Part shown: one piece after another, positions 47,727 to 58,299 of the stretch
How positions within the stretch are numbered: position 1 is the stretch's first letter
How the letters are laid out: each line of letters starts with the position of its first letter
Assembly: GCF_040712315.1 (NCBI RefSeq)
Contig: NC_134013.1
Coordinates: forward strand, 63,829,501 to 63,893,500
DNA length: 64,000 bases
Origin: Castanea sativa
Lineage: Eukaryota; Streptophyta; Magnoliopsida; Fagales; Fagaceae
Reading direction: 5' to 3'
Program-made: the position numbers and the translations under genes
Notes under the pieces: generated by a model
Told to the model about the DNA's origin: nothing
The model's database searches: none
Seen by the model: only the letters and a program-made list of their open reading frames with translations

Positions 47727-48872
47727 TCAATCACTGAATCCCTGAAATCCCATCTTACCCTGGTATGCCTCAATCACTGCAGGGACTTCTTCCATAAATG
47801 GAGTCAGAAACTTCTTCTCAAAGTAATTCTTCCCATAATTCAAATTCCGAACTAAATCTATATCTTTGCTGACCAGACCTTTAGACATCAAAACTTGCAG
47901 AACTGCACATCTGGGACTCATTCTCTTCTCCACACTCATCAGAAATAAATATGGGCCTCTAGAAACATCCGATGGCATCAGACCTGCCTTAGTTGTCAAG
48001 AAAACCAGCACATTCCGAATTTTCTTCTCTGAACAAATCATTAGCCTTGGCTGTAATCTAAATGCCAAAAGAAAGTCATTTTCAGACCAACCAAAGCTCC
48101 TAAGAACCTCCTTTTTCTTTTCCCAAGTAACTTTGCTTATTACTGACATTGAACGGACAGCCAAAACAAACGAGCTTCTCATTGGGTCAAAACCCATTTC
48201 TTTAATTGCACAAACAACCTCTTTGAACAAATCAGCCCTCAACTTAAGTGACCTAGGATGCATCATCAAGAGATTTGCAACATGTTTTTCTGGCACTCCA
48301 TGAGCCCTCAGAGTGGATACATTTGGCTCCATAACATTCTTAATATTGACTTGAAACGCATAATATTGCTTCAATGCAAAAATAAGGTTCTCATTGGTAT
48401 GAACAACCCCCCTAAGAAAATTAACGGAGGGTATTATATGTTCCTTTAGACTACACAATAAAATGTATTTGTTTGAAGAGAGAATCATAGGTAGGTCAGT
48501 TCCTGTAATACCCAAGGACTCAAAATACTCAATCTTGGGTCTTATAGTTTTCTCTGGATGAGCTAAAATCAGAGGTGGGTGTTTAGAAATCAAGCTTGCA
48601 ATGTGAGCTTTTGTAAAGCCATGAGTGCTCAAAAGCTTAAGAAGTAAGTCTGGCCGGTCTGTGCATTTAATGTTGATAACTTTAGAAGCCGAAATAGCTT
48701 GTTCTAAGGACAACCCACATGAGTTGATGAGGTAAGAGACTGTCAAAGGTTGTTTCTCTGTTGGGTTTGAAACAGAATTGAGAAATGGCATTGTATGGAT
48801 ATAACAAGCATAACTGGTTTTTGATTTTACAATTCTATTTTGTATCAGCGTTTTGCATATGAAATGAAACAT
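47727..48872 (-). CDS. mTERF-family protein, copy 2
   Basis: A single exon of 381 aa, collinear with copy 1 apart from one residue. It has the same basic N-terminus (MFHFICKTLIQNRIVKSKTS) for organelle import and the same helical mTERF repeats (LLSTHGFTKAHIASLISKHP; FESLGITGTDLPMILSSNK). Differences concentrate around residues 140-200 and 300-350, including the stretch ALKQYYAFQVNIKNVMEPN in place of ALKQSSNVIRCNIKKVLVPN. If repeat surfaces set nucleic-acid specificity, the copies could have different targets, but that is inference. No stop or frameshift, so both copies look functional. The leader resembles that of copy 1, including GAGAGAAAAACCCTAGAGA-type sequence. Confidence 0.9.
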   Translation of the reverse strand: MFHFICKTLIQNRIVKSKTSYACYIHTMPFLNSVSNPTEKQPLTVSYLINSCGLSLEQAISASKVINIKCTDRPDLLLKLLSTHGFTKAHIASLISKHPPLILAHPEKTIRPKIEYFESLGITGTDLPMILSSNKYILLCSLKEHIIPSVNFLRGVVHTNENLIFALKQYYAFQVNIKNVMEPNVSTLRAHGVPEKHVANLLMMHPRSLKLRADLFKEVVCAIKEMGFDPMRSSFVLAVRSMSVISKVTWEKKKEVLRSFGWSENDFLLAFRLQPRLMICSEKKIRNVLVFLTTKAGLMPSDVSRGPYLFLMSVEKRMSPRCAVLQVLMSKGLVSKDIDLVRNLNYGKNYFEKKFLTPFMEEVPAVIEAYQGKMGFQGFSD

Positions 48873-49143
48873 TTTTTTGTTCTTTCTGAGAAAAGATGGC
48901 GGATTTGTAAATTGTAGTAAAAGAAACCTACCTGTGGTTTGAGAGACTGAATTGGTGTTGATTGAAGCTCTGAGAGAAAAACCCTAGAGAGAGGAAAACT
49001 ATTTGTTGGCTCACTCACTGACACTGAGCGAGCTATGACAGAGAGGAGTGATGGACTGATGGTTAAGAAGGGCAAATTTTGTTGTCTTCGTAAGTTTTTT
49101 AGTCATTGGAAAATCAAATCCTTAACTGCCTGTTTGGAAGTTA

Positions 49144-50840
49144 CGCTATGTTTGTTTGACGTTTTCTAAAAATCGAGTCCTTATTTTTTGAGAAATATTT
49201 TTCATGGTTCTAAAAACCGGTACGGTGAAAGAACCGGTCGAGGGGCTAATTATCAATTTTTAGGTCGGACTGAGGTCCAACCGATGGTTGAATCGATAAC
49301 GTCATAAATAATTTAATTATTATTTATTTAAATTATATAAATAATTAATAATTTTTTTAATATACTAAAACTAACCAACCAATAGTAATAAATATATTTC
49401 CTTTAAAAAAAATACAAATATATATAACATTTTTTTTTAAAGAATGTAACATAATAACATTATAAAACAATCATCCTTGACATAATAAATTTTCAACAAA
49501 ACCAAATAAATAAGTTCATTAGTTATTACATTTACATCCAAATGACAAATAACAAATAAGTTCATTACATCTAAATAGCAAATAAATTTTAAAATTTCAA
49601 AAAAATAACTACTAAGTTTTAAGACACAAGCCTCATTTGTCTCTAAGAAAATTGAAATCACTGGACTGATTGGAATTTTCTTTTCTTGTGAGTAATAGTT
49701 GACAAAGAATAAACAATTTAACTATTTAAGTTTCATCTTTTAGTTTATATAAATAATAGTATACTTTAACTATTAATTTATTGAAGAAAATTTAAATTAA
49801 AAAAAAAAACACAAAGTCAGGTGACTAGACAAGTCACTGACTTATTACTCTTACCAATCCACTTTCCCACTCCAACTCCTAGCCACACGTTTACTTTTTC
49901 TTTTTCTTTTTTCCCTAATGCAAGTCTCCGCTCCCCACTTTGCTTACCATCAAGAGACCTTATTTTTCCAGTCTTCAGTGATTATGTCCTCCGTAGAATC
50001 CACATCTCCCTATCTGTTAGGAAGTTAGATCTATTCCACTTTGCATTTGTTTCAAATATTTCTTCACAGTTACAAGGAAAGTGAGTATATATTACTCTTT
50101 TTGATTCTAAAAAAAAAAAGGAAGTTAGATCTATTGTTTATCTCTGCAATACCTCATCAATTCCTCTCATTCCTCTCTTTCTCACTGAAGATCTGTAGAC
50201 TGTAGATACTATTCCAAGATGCTAATTTCAACGCCAAGCATGAATATTCAGTCATTTTCTATCTTTCAAGCATAGCCAATCTTAAGAAAAAAATACTTTA
50301 TTGCGAAAATCTGTCATCACCATTAGCAGATATGAGAAAAAAGAAGATTTTTACTGCAAAAAAAAGCTCCATTGCGGATCTGTTTCAGCAATTTTGCAAA
50401 ACCGGTTCAATCACACCGGTTTCCAGTTTTCCGGTTGAACCGGACGGTTTTGAATATTTTCGGTTTTTAAGTTTTTTTCGGTTATTTGTCATAACCGGAC
50501 CAGATTATGACCAATTTTCGGTTGAATCGGTCGGATCGGCCGGTTTGGTCCGGCTTTTAAAACTATGATATTTTCTATAAAACTATCTTATTTTTTAATA
50601 ATTGGTAACAACTTTAAATGAGTTAAAAAATAACCTCATAACTTCTCTTGTTTAGTTTGCTGTGAGATATACTTGTTTTTCAAAAAAATTTAATGAAAAA
50701 CAATTTTTAAAAATAAGTCATACTTTTAATGTTGACTAGAGATAGTTTTCTTTTGACTCATCTTTTTTTATGCTACCAAACACTAGAAAACATGGAAAAT
50801 TATCTTTACACAAAATTTTCCATCAAAACAAACGAACCGT
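49144..50840. mobile_element. Outer inverted-repeat DNA element split by a hAT-like insertion
   Basis: The left part (CGCTATGTTTGTTTGACG at 49144) and the inverted right end (CGGTTCGTTTGTTTTGATGG ending ~50840) resemble each other. The sequence on either side of the inner element joins into a continuous 'gaaatattttctataaaac' phrase. Boundaries are approximate and no target duplication is clear. Confidence 0.5.
49203..50567. mobile_element. Non-autonomous hAT-like element, 1365 bp
   Basis: Ends CATGGTTCTAAAAACCGG (left) and CATAGTTTTAAAAGCCGG (right, read inward) are inverted repeats. Flanking 8-mers ATATTTTT (49195-49202) and ATATTTTC (50568-50575) differ by one base, fitting hAT. Subterminal regions are full of AACCGG/CCGGTT motifs. 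Frames inside (for example 49821-50084) show no transposase. Confidence 0.7.
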
Positions 50841-51125
50841 TAGAGAGGGAGAAGAGTAGAGGGGAAGAGAGTAGATTGAAATGATTATCCTCCACTTTAT
50901 TTGGATGTTTTTAAAATTAGTAAAGGGGAAGGGAGTAATTAACTCTTCCCATTGTTTGGATGTTTTTAAAATTGGAATGGAGATGAGAGAAAATGATTAA
51001 ATAGACAAATTTACCTTTATTTGAAAATGAATTGCAATATTGGTCTACGATTAATTTATCAATTTTGTAAATTATGATTTTTTTTAATTACTAACATATT
51101 ACCAAAAATCATCAACCAAATTAGC
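50841..51125. repeat. Dispersed repeat, copy A
   Basis: Matches 57050-57310: both have 'gagagtaga', 'tttggatgtttttaaaatt'-like phrases, 'gagaggaaatgattaaat' and 'ttgcaatattggtc'. No gene. Confidence 0.6.
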
Positions 51126-51261
51126 CTACTGTACTGAAACTCAATAATTAACATGTTAATTCCCGGAACAAAACGAACATAGCAAGCCAAAGTTGAAGCA
51201 AATCCATAAAATTTAGCAGATTTTTTGAAATTCAAAAAAAGAAAAAAAGAAAGAAAACGAA

Positions 51262-51648
51262 ATGCTAAAGTTCTCTTTCTCAGCACTGTTTGGTTGCCGA
51301 GAAAGAAAGAAGAGAAAAAGATATGATAGAGAGCGGAGCCGGCGACGCAGCACCGACGATGATAACGTCGGCGTCAGCGGAGTTAGCGGATCTACATTAT
51401 CCGAGCCGCCGCCGTCGCGACGACGCAGTTCACCGCCTCAGTTCGCGCCTCTCCAGCTGATCTCCACCGTATCTTCCATCGATCTCCAATCATGGATCGT
51501 GCGGTTATCAGAGCGTCCTGTTGTTCTTTCTCGCGATAGGTGCGTTTCACGGAGATCTCTGTTTTTCTCTGTACTCAGAGCTCTAGAGCTAGGGTTTTCA
51601 TTCTCTTTTCTTTCTATTTTTGTCTCTATTTGGTTGCTTCGAAAATGA
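51262..51648 (+). CDS. Hypothetical GC-rich coding-like stretch, possible first exon
   Basis: An open frame of up to 128 aa. After a basic start (CRERKKRKRYDRERSRRRS) it reads SEPPPSRRRSSPPQFAPLQL and ISTVSSIDLQSWIVRLSERP, with GC-rich codon use unlike the AT-rich surroundings. A donor-like GATAG/GTGCGT at 51539/51540 would end an exon after LSRDR. I do not recognise the protein. Its first 67 bases form one arm of an inverted repeat (see 51264-52061), so the start may belong to a repeat rather than a gene. It could be a true first exon, a captured exon, or a fragment. Confidence 0.3.
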   Translation: MLKFSFSALFGCRERKKRKRYDRERSRRRSTDDDNVGVSGVSGSTLSEPPPSRRRSSPPQFAPLQLISTVSSIDLQSWIVRLSERPVVLSRDRCVSRRSLFFSVLRALELGFSFSFLSIFVSIWLLRK

Positions 51649-52061
51649 GAGACTCTCTTTTAGATAATTCATAGAATAAACTGTTGTATTTGCTTTCGTT
51701 ATTCACTGCGATAAATGTGAACTCTCAGTTCAAGTGAGCGCCATTGTTGCATTGAGCTTATTTGAGGCGGTGAAAAATTTCAGTCAACATTTTATTTTTA
51801 ATTTTCTCAGGAAACAAGCAAAGGATATTTAATTGGTTTGTAATTTTGTTAATTTAAAAAAAGGTAAATTAAAGAATTCATTTGGTCAATAATTTATCTA
51901 CTCTACTCTCTTTCCAAATCTCTCCAATTTAGGAGAATTAAAAATGAGGGGTTAGAGGTAGTTGAAACCCCTCATTTTCAAATTTGAGAGTTAGTCTATC
52001 ATATCTTTTTCTCTTCTTTCTTTCTCAGCAACCAAACAGTGCTGAGAAAGAGAACTTTAGC
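51264..52061. repeat. Inverted repeat with 67-bp near-perfect arms
   Basis: 51264-51330 is the reverse complement of 51995-52061 with a single mismatch by eye. The arms contain 'ctttctcagcactgtttggt' and end in 'gatatgataga'. A partial third copy of the arm's end lies at ~52093-52112 in direct orientation to the left arm. Between the arms are the GC-rich stretch (to ~51540) and a smaller foldback 'gaggggtt...aacccctc' at ~51946-51980. Confidence 0.8.
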
Positions 52062-52832
52062 CAACTTTTCTCTCAGAGCTTCAACTTTTAAGAAGAGAAA
52101 AAGATATGATAGACTAACTCTCAAATTTAATAAACTTGTAAGATCTTAATATGATGGCCAACTTTTCAAATTTAATAAACTTGTAAGATCTTAATATGGC
52201 TTAACTTCAAGAGTTGTTAAACATGATCAGGTTTCTATTAGGCTTTTTAAGACATTCATGTAAGAAAATAACAACACATCCTACCATTATATCACTATAA
52301 GTTGTGAACATCACCATTTATGCTGTCTTAGCATGCTAGTTAATGGCATTGCAGCGAAAACTGGGGGATCTGTATTGTTACCATTCTTCTTACTCTTTTC
52401 CTTGAATTCCTTGTCCTAAGTTTTGTCCATGAAATGATAGGATTACATACAGCCCTGAAGTAGAACTGAACTTATCTCCTCGTGGCCTTATCCAACTGAA
52501 TTAGATGGTGTTGGGCACAGAAATACTATTTTCAATTGCAACATTCACCTTGTAGATTTTGGGTAAATGCCTCTGAATATAATGAAGCTTCTTATCCTAC
52601 ATTTGTGAAAATGATAAAATTATGGAAAATAATGATTTTGACTGAGAAATGTTATGCTGCTGCTAAGTGCTAAGGAATCCTCCAAGTGGATTTTTATCTT
52701 GAATTCTTGACATTTATTTGTGTACAACTTATATGGACAGAGACCAACAAGAATGGCTTCTGTCCACCGTATTATGTTCTGCTCAGCTAATGCCATCGAT
52801 AATTTTAATTTTTCTTTTCTGGTATGGACTAG
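52062..52832. other. Short tandem repeat and non-coding DNA before the PPOX-like exon
   Basis: A ~45-bp unit with 'aaatttaataaacttgtaag' is present twice at ~52117-52200. The rest shows no coding sequence; it may include the 3' part of the intron that preceded the exon at 52833. Confidence 0.45.
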
Positions 52833-52966
52833 GTAACCATAAGGGAGGACTGTCTGTTGGCAAAGCAATAGCCTCTGGGTGCAAAGCAGCTGATCTTGTG
52901 ATCTCCTATTTGGAGTCTTCTTCTGATGACAAATTGCTCAAGGAAGGACCAACATTATATAAATAG
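52833..52966 (+). pseudogene. Orphan last exon resembling mitochondrial protoporphyrinogen oxidase
   Basis: After an acceptor-like 'tggtatggactag' the sequence reads [20 protein letters not shown] then [24 protein letters not shown] and a TAG stop. This matches my recollection of the C-terminus of plant mitochondrial PPOX (the PPX2/HEMG2 type), the FAD enzyme oxidising protoporphyrinogen IX to protoporphyrin IX. The first Gly is split across the junction. None of the remaining exons (FAD-binding N-terminus, catalytic core) is found within several kb upstream, so it is most likely a transposed or duplicated gene end. The frame is intact, so it is either recent or part of a gene with very long introns; I consider the latter unlikely. 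Confidence 0.65.
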
Positions 52967-53449
52967 GAAGTGTATCCTTGGTGCTTAAAATGTTTTCTAA
53001 CCTTTCTTCTTTGAAGAATATAAGGATGGGTTATCTCTTGCAGAATGTATACCATTCCCCTCTTTTGAAGGGTAAGCAATGAACATTATCTCTTTGTGCA
53101 TTATAGAGTTACCTTATTGTGACATTTTTGTTTATTGATAAGTCCCAAGATTCCACCCCCCCCCCCCCCTTTTTTTTTCCATTTTGTGGGATAAATAGTT
53201 CTTCCAAGATTACAATTTGATGGTTCTAATTTTTTTTTATTTTTAAATTGCTTAAAGCCGACCAATAGGCGAAAGAGAATCCACTAGTTCAATTTTGATT
53301 AGAATAAGGCTTATAATAGAGAATACTCTAACCTTGGGAACTGGGCCAAGCCATCCTTCATTTGTGATCGACGTTTCGGCAAATGAGAGTCAATAATTAG
53401 CTTAATCCAATAGCAACAAAAAGAACGAAAACTTAATTAGAGGGTGTTT
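52967..53449. other. Intergenic DNA
   Basis: Probably includes duplicated 3' UTR of the PPOX-like exon at first. A C-run followed by a T-run lies at ~53155-53178. No gene. Confidence 0.4.
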
Positions 53450-53454
53450 GGTTT

Positions 53455-54720
53455 AAGCATAATTCTAACTCAAAACTCAGTTTTCATCACTCAATTCTCA
53501 AAATCAGTGGCCCACAAAAAAAAAGTGTGTTTGGCTGAATTGTTGAAGTTAAAAAACAATAAAAACCAGTAAGGTTAATCACATTTACCACCTTAGGTAC
53601 TTGTAATGTACACTCTAAACTTCAAAACTTTGCAATTAGCACTCTAAGTTGAGAATAATCTGCGATATTCATGATGGTCCTTGCCATTCAAGTAGCATTA
53701 TTGCAATAACGAAAATGGCAGAAAACTAAGGGAACACTTAGCATTAATAGACCTCAAATAACGCCTTTTTTTTTGTCAAAAAATAATAATAATCATTCTG
53801 TACAAGGGAATTTTCACTTCCACCGAGCATAAGAATAGCAAAAATCATAATCAGTTATTGGTTATGATCATCATAATAATTTTCTAACTCAAAACTCAGT
53901 TTTCATTACTTAATTCTCAAAATCAGTGGCCCACAAAAAAGTGTGTTTGGCTGAATTTTTGAAGTTAAAAAACAACAAAAACCAGTGAGGTTAATCGCAT
54001 TTATCCACCCTAGGTACTTACAATGTACACCCTAAACTTCAAAACTTTGTAATTAGAACTCAAAGTTGGGAACAATCTACGGTATTCATGATGGTCCTTG
54101 CCATTCAAGCAGCATTATTGCAATGATGAAAATGGTAGAAAATAAGAGAACGCCTAGCATTAATAGACCCCAAATAATGCCCTTTTTTTGTCAAAAAATA
54201 ATAATAATCATTCTATACAAGGGAAGTTCCACTTCCACCAAGCATAAGTATAGCGAGAATCATAATCAGTTATTGGTTATGATCCTCGTAATCCTTTTCT
54301 AACTCAAAACTCAGTTTTCATCACTCAATTCTCAAAATCAATAGCCCACAAAAAAAAAAAAAAAAAGTCTTTGGTTGAATTTTTGAAGTTAAAAAACAAT
54401 AAAAACCAATGAGGCTAATCGCATTTATCCACCCTAGGTACTTGCAATGTACACCCTAAACTTCAAAACTTTGCAATTAGCACTCTAAGTTGAGAATAAT
54501 CTGCGGTATTCATGATGGACCTTGCCATTCAAGTAGCATTATTGCAATGATGAAAATGACAGAAAACAAGGGAACGTCCAGCATTAATAGACCCCAAATA
54601 ACGCTTTTTTTTTTTTGTCAAAAAATAATAATAATCATTCTGTACAAGGGAAGTTCCACTTCCACCAAGCATAAGTATAGCGAGAATCATAATCGGTTAT
54701 TGGTTATGATCCTTGTAAGA
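53455..54720. repeat. Three tandem ~420-bp repeats
   Basis: Units begin with 'ttctaactcaaaactcagtt' at ~53463, ~53881 and ~54297, and each ends with 'cagttattggttatgatc'-type sequence. Within each are the phrases 'aaacttcaaaactttg', 'tattcatgatgg' and 'caaaaaataataataatcat'. Copies are highly similar with small indels in A-runs. Small frames at the same place in units 2 and 3 are consequences of the repeat, not genes. Confidence 0.9.
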
Positions 54721-55264
54721 GCACGAAATCTTAGTTGCCTAAGCCCACTTAGAATAGTGAGACCCAAATCCGGACTAAATAATAGATATTTGTAAAGAGA
54801 GTGGGACGAATAAGTTTGGGCTTTACTCGAGGACACAGATAGAGAAGGAGGAATCAAAGGTTTAAGATTTAAATGTATAGATAAATTTTTACAAGCTTGC
54901 CTGAGGACAATGTTCTTGGTTGATAGATATATTGTTCACTCTTTTTCTTTTAGATATTGTTCTAGCTCTGATCTTTCTTCCTTGATTCCTTCTGGATCTC
55001 CTTTATCTAAGAGTCACTTTCCTTTATATACTCCATGGCTTCTTGCATCCTACCCCTCAATTTTCAATCCTCCTAAATCTCCTTAGGACACTTATCCTTT
55101 TAGACTTCTTGTGAAAGTGGTGGAAGAAGCTGCTAAGTTAGGGATCTACTATTTAGGTCACTTCCTCATTAATGTAGTTGATAAAACCGTTACTAGTCAT
55201 TTAATGTGGAGGAACATGTGACACTTTACAAGAAACCTCCCACAAATACTTGTTTAACCCCTAA
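54721..55264. other. Intergenic DNA
   Basis: No gene recognised; a somewhat more balanced base composition and 'cttggttgatagatatattg'-type sequence resemble retrotransposon LTR-like DNA, but I could not find a partner copy. Confidence 0.35.
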
Positions 55265-55773
55265 GACCTCGTTTGGGAAAAGGGAATGAAATGGAATGAA
55301 AAGAATAATTTTAGAATATTCTTCCATTGTTTGAGAGTTTAAGTGGGAGGGAATGGAATGGGTAGGAGGAAACACTCATTCCTCTCTATTCCCCTAAAAC
55401 CTCAAATTTTCGTTCTTCCGGAAATTGGGAGGAACGGGAGGGAATGAAATTAGATTTAATGAATTTTTTACTAAAAATACCCTTATATATTTAACCCTTT
55501 ATTTTAAAATAAAGGTCTAGTAGTAATATTATCATAAAATGATTCAATTCCATTCCCTCAATGTTACTCCCAAACAAGATTACTTATATTTTATTTCTTT
55601 TCATTCCTTTATTTTAAAACATCCAATAAAGGTTACTTAATTCCATTCCATTCATTTCTCTTACTTAAATACATTCCATATCATTCCATTCCATTCCGTT
55701 TCCTTATGATCATTCCATTCCATTCCCTTATGATCATTCCATTCCATTCTCTTATGAACTCCCAAACGGGGCC
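55265..55773. mobile_element. Tourist-like (Harbinger) MITE, 509 bp
   Basis: Ends GACCTCGTTTGGGA (left) and GGCCCCGTTTGGGA (right, read inward) with TAA flanks at 55262-55264 and 55774-55776. Both arms are rich in GGAATGGAATG/CATTCCATTCC repeats, and the right arm has three 'ttatgatcattccattcc' repeats. No coding capacity. Confidence 0.8.
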
Positions 55774-55776
55774 TAA

Positions 55777-57049
55777 GACGCCCACTTTCACCTCTTATAC
55801 TCCCCAAAGATGCTCTGTCACTTCTCATTCTCTCCTCGGGCAACCTCACTCCTCGAGCTATAGATACTTCTTCGTGAGAAACAATTGAAGGCTACAGTGG
55901 TGCTTCCAATCTCTGGTCCTCAGGTCCCCGCGATCCTCATAATCCTTTTCTAAGTAAAGCAACATAGTGATTTAGGTTAGCATCACACTTCTTTCTAAAA
56001 AAAAAAAAAAAAAGGTTAGCATCACACTAGTACCACTCCAACTTTTCCCTTTGTTTGTATGTGTTTAATGGATTGCCTCACCATATGATTAATTGCATCA
56101 ACATATATGAGGTTTTTTTTTTTTTTTTTTTTTTTTGGTGGAGAAATTATAGAAGTGAGTATCTACTAAGTTGTATTTAAATTTTAAAACCATGTCATAC
56201 TAAAAAGATAATTCAATTCATTGTGATGTGACTTGCCTTTTTTGTAATATTTTTAGAATGTACTAGTATAATTTATTACTTCCACACCCCCCCCCCCCCC
56301 AAAAAAACCCTTAAATAATAAAATTAAACTTATATGAGCCATTACATAGGATTTTTTTTTTTTTTACCAAAAACCTTATAGTTCAATGTGCCCTTTTTGA
56401 TGTTTCCAATAATAAATACATTTAGGATACAGTTCCCTTTACTTAACTATCAAATCATCATCATCTCCTCTACATATCACACAATTTTATCATAAAATTA
56501 TTTTACATTGTCAAAATAGGATCTCAAGAACTTAAAAAATTACTAGCTTCATCACACGTGTGTGTGCAATGAGGTTTTTTTTAGTGGTCCTATTTTGTAG
56601 AAAAAAAAACTATGTTTTATTATTTTATATATATAATCTCTATTTTGAAAATCTAATTTATTAGTGACTAAAGTAATTTGAAAATTTACAAGAAAGTGGT
56701 CCTATTTTTTAGGCAATATTTTAGTGGGAGTTAGAGTTGCATTTTTACCAAATTGTCCTTTAATTTTATCTCTACTTAAATATAGGGGTATAGGGGCATT
56801 TTTAAACAAAAAAAATGAGGAATTCAAATAGAGAAAGCTCCTTAAGTAACAGTATAGAAATAAGATAATAATATATAATAAAAAAACTTCTAAAGTGGAT
56901 AATACGAGGAAAGGTATAGGCTTTTATGACCTGTTTGGATGTAAAAAAAAGGAGGGAGAGTAGAGTAGAGGGAGGGAGAGTAATTTAAATCCTTTATTTG
57001 GAAGTTTTTTAAGGAAGGAGGGGGAGAAATTTATGGCCTGTTTGGGAGT
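55777..57049. other. AT-rich intergenic DNA
   Basis: No gene. Contains long A, T and C homopolymers (55998-56014, 56108-56135, 56286-56300). Confidence 0.4.
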
Positions 57050-57310
57050 TTAGAGAGGGAGGAGAGTAGAGGGGAGTAGTGGGGAGGAGAGTAGAGAAGA
57101 ATGATTACCCTCCACCTTGTTTGGATGTTTTTATAATTAGTAAGGGGGAATGGAGTAATTAGTCATTCCCCTTATTTGGATGTTTTAAAAATTAGGATGG
57201 AGAGGAGAGGAAATGATTAAATATTTTTAAATATACAAATTTATCCCTATTTAAAAATGGACTTGCAATATTGGTCCATGATTAATTTGTTAAATTAAAT
57301 AATTATGACT
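57050..57310. repeat. Dispersed repeat, copy B
   Basis: Homologous to 50841-51125; begins after 'ggcctgtttgggagttt', a phrase typical of MITE ends. No gene. Confidence 0.6.
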
Positions 57311-57734
57311 ATAGCATGCAATATTTTTTTTTGATAATTTTTTTTTTGATGTGAATTAAATAATCAACATTCACTATTTTTTTATTGTTGTTAATAAGTA
57401 GGAATTATGACAGAAACACCTTTTTTGAGGCCATTCTAAGGCATTTTAGTCCACAAAGATTTAAAAAAAAAAAAAAAAAAAAACTGAATAAGGAATAGTT
57501 ATTTCTGGAAACTACAAGTAAGGCATCAAAAAGATACCAAGTATTCGCTATTGAGTTTGCTACTCAATTGAATACATAAAAACTAAAGAAAACAACCCTT
57601 TTTTTTTTTTTTTTTTAGAGGGACAAAATTTAAATTAAAAAATTTAGAACCAAATCAAATTACAAGTGCCTAAAAATATTTGAAAGGCAATTAAAAAAAT
57701 TAGGACTACAGATACTGATGTCAACTATGTCACA

Positions 57735-57904
57735 TCAATATATATATAAAAGCAGAGATCTCAATATGTGAGGGTCTAAGCTTTTGCCAAGTGGCATCTC
57801 CTATGAAGTTTCTCTACAATCATCCAACTCTCCCATTAATTGTCTGAGTTTACACTACACCTCTCTCTCTTCTTCATGTCTTTTAGTATACCAAATGTTT
57901 CAGC

Positions 57905-57935
<31 letters not shown>

Positions 57936-58299
57936 GATACTAATAACTAATGAGTTCGAGATAGATAATCTTCTAGCATTTTTGTTGCCTAAATTACACA
58001 AATTCATATATTTTATTTACTATAATCATTATTATTTTATTTTATTCTGTGGGAATCCATATTATTTTATGGTGATTAATTTACATACAAACATCTCATA
58101 AACAAAGTCTCCCTCCTCTGTTAGTATTTTTTTTTTTGTACCTCAAGTTTTTATGTTAGTTATATAAAAAGTTTCCGCCTTTATGATTGTGTAGATGCAT
58201 TAATCACAGTTAGCCTCCAAAATGACGTTTTGATTTTTGCCTTTTTGTTTTTACTTAATGTACATTATCAATACTTTGCTATAATGATTAATCAATCAA
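57735..58299. repeat. Duplicated 5' end of the Helitron
   Basis: About 565 bases starting TC and a TATATA run, then 'aaaagcagaga', are repeated almost unchanged from 58300. The copy ends at 'gattaat', exactly where the second copy starts. Confidence 0.82.

Larger units (their letters stand above)
46936..49060. repeat. Segmental duplication, copy 2 (contains mTERF gene 2)
   Basis: Collinear with 36398-38660 from the 'ctttggaccatcagatgctgcaagc' phrase (in the 3' flank) to the gene leader near 49060. It lacks the ~130 bases present in copy 1 and gained a (TA)n run at 46979-47020. The two copies are in the same orientation about 10.4 kb apart. Confidence 0.85.

Noticed and set aside
54066..54795. 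Two similar frames of 78 and 101 aa as a small gene family
   Set aside because: They are the same position in successive 420-bp tandem units, and the similarity is due to the repeat.
55661..55888. Repeat-containing peptides (MEWNDHKG type) on either strand
   Set aside because: Translation of the ATTCC-type repeats in the right arm of the Tourist-like MITE.
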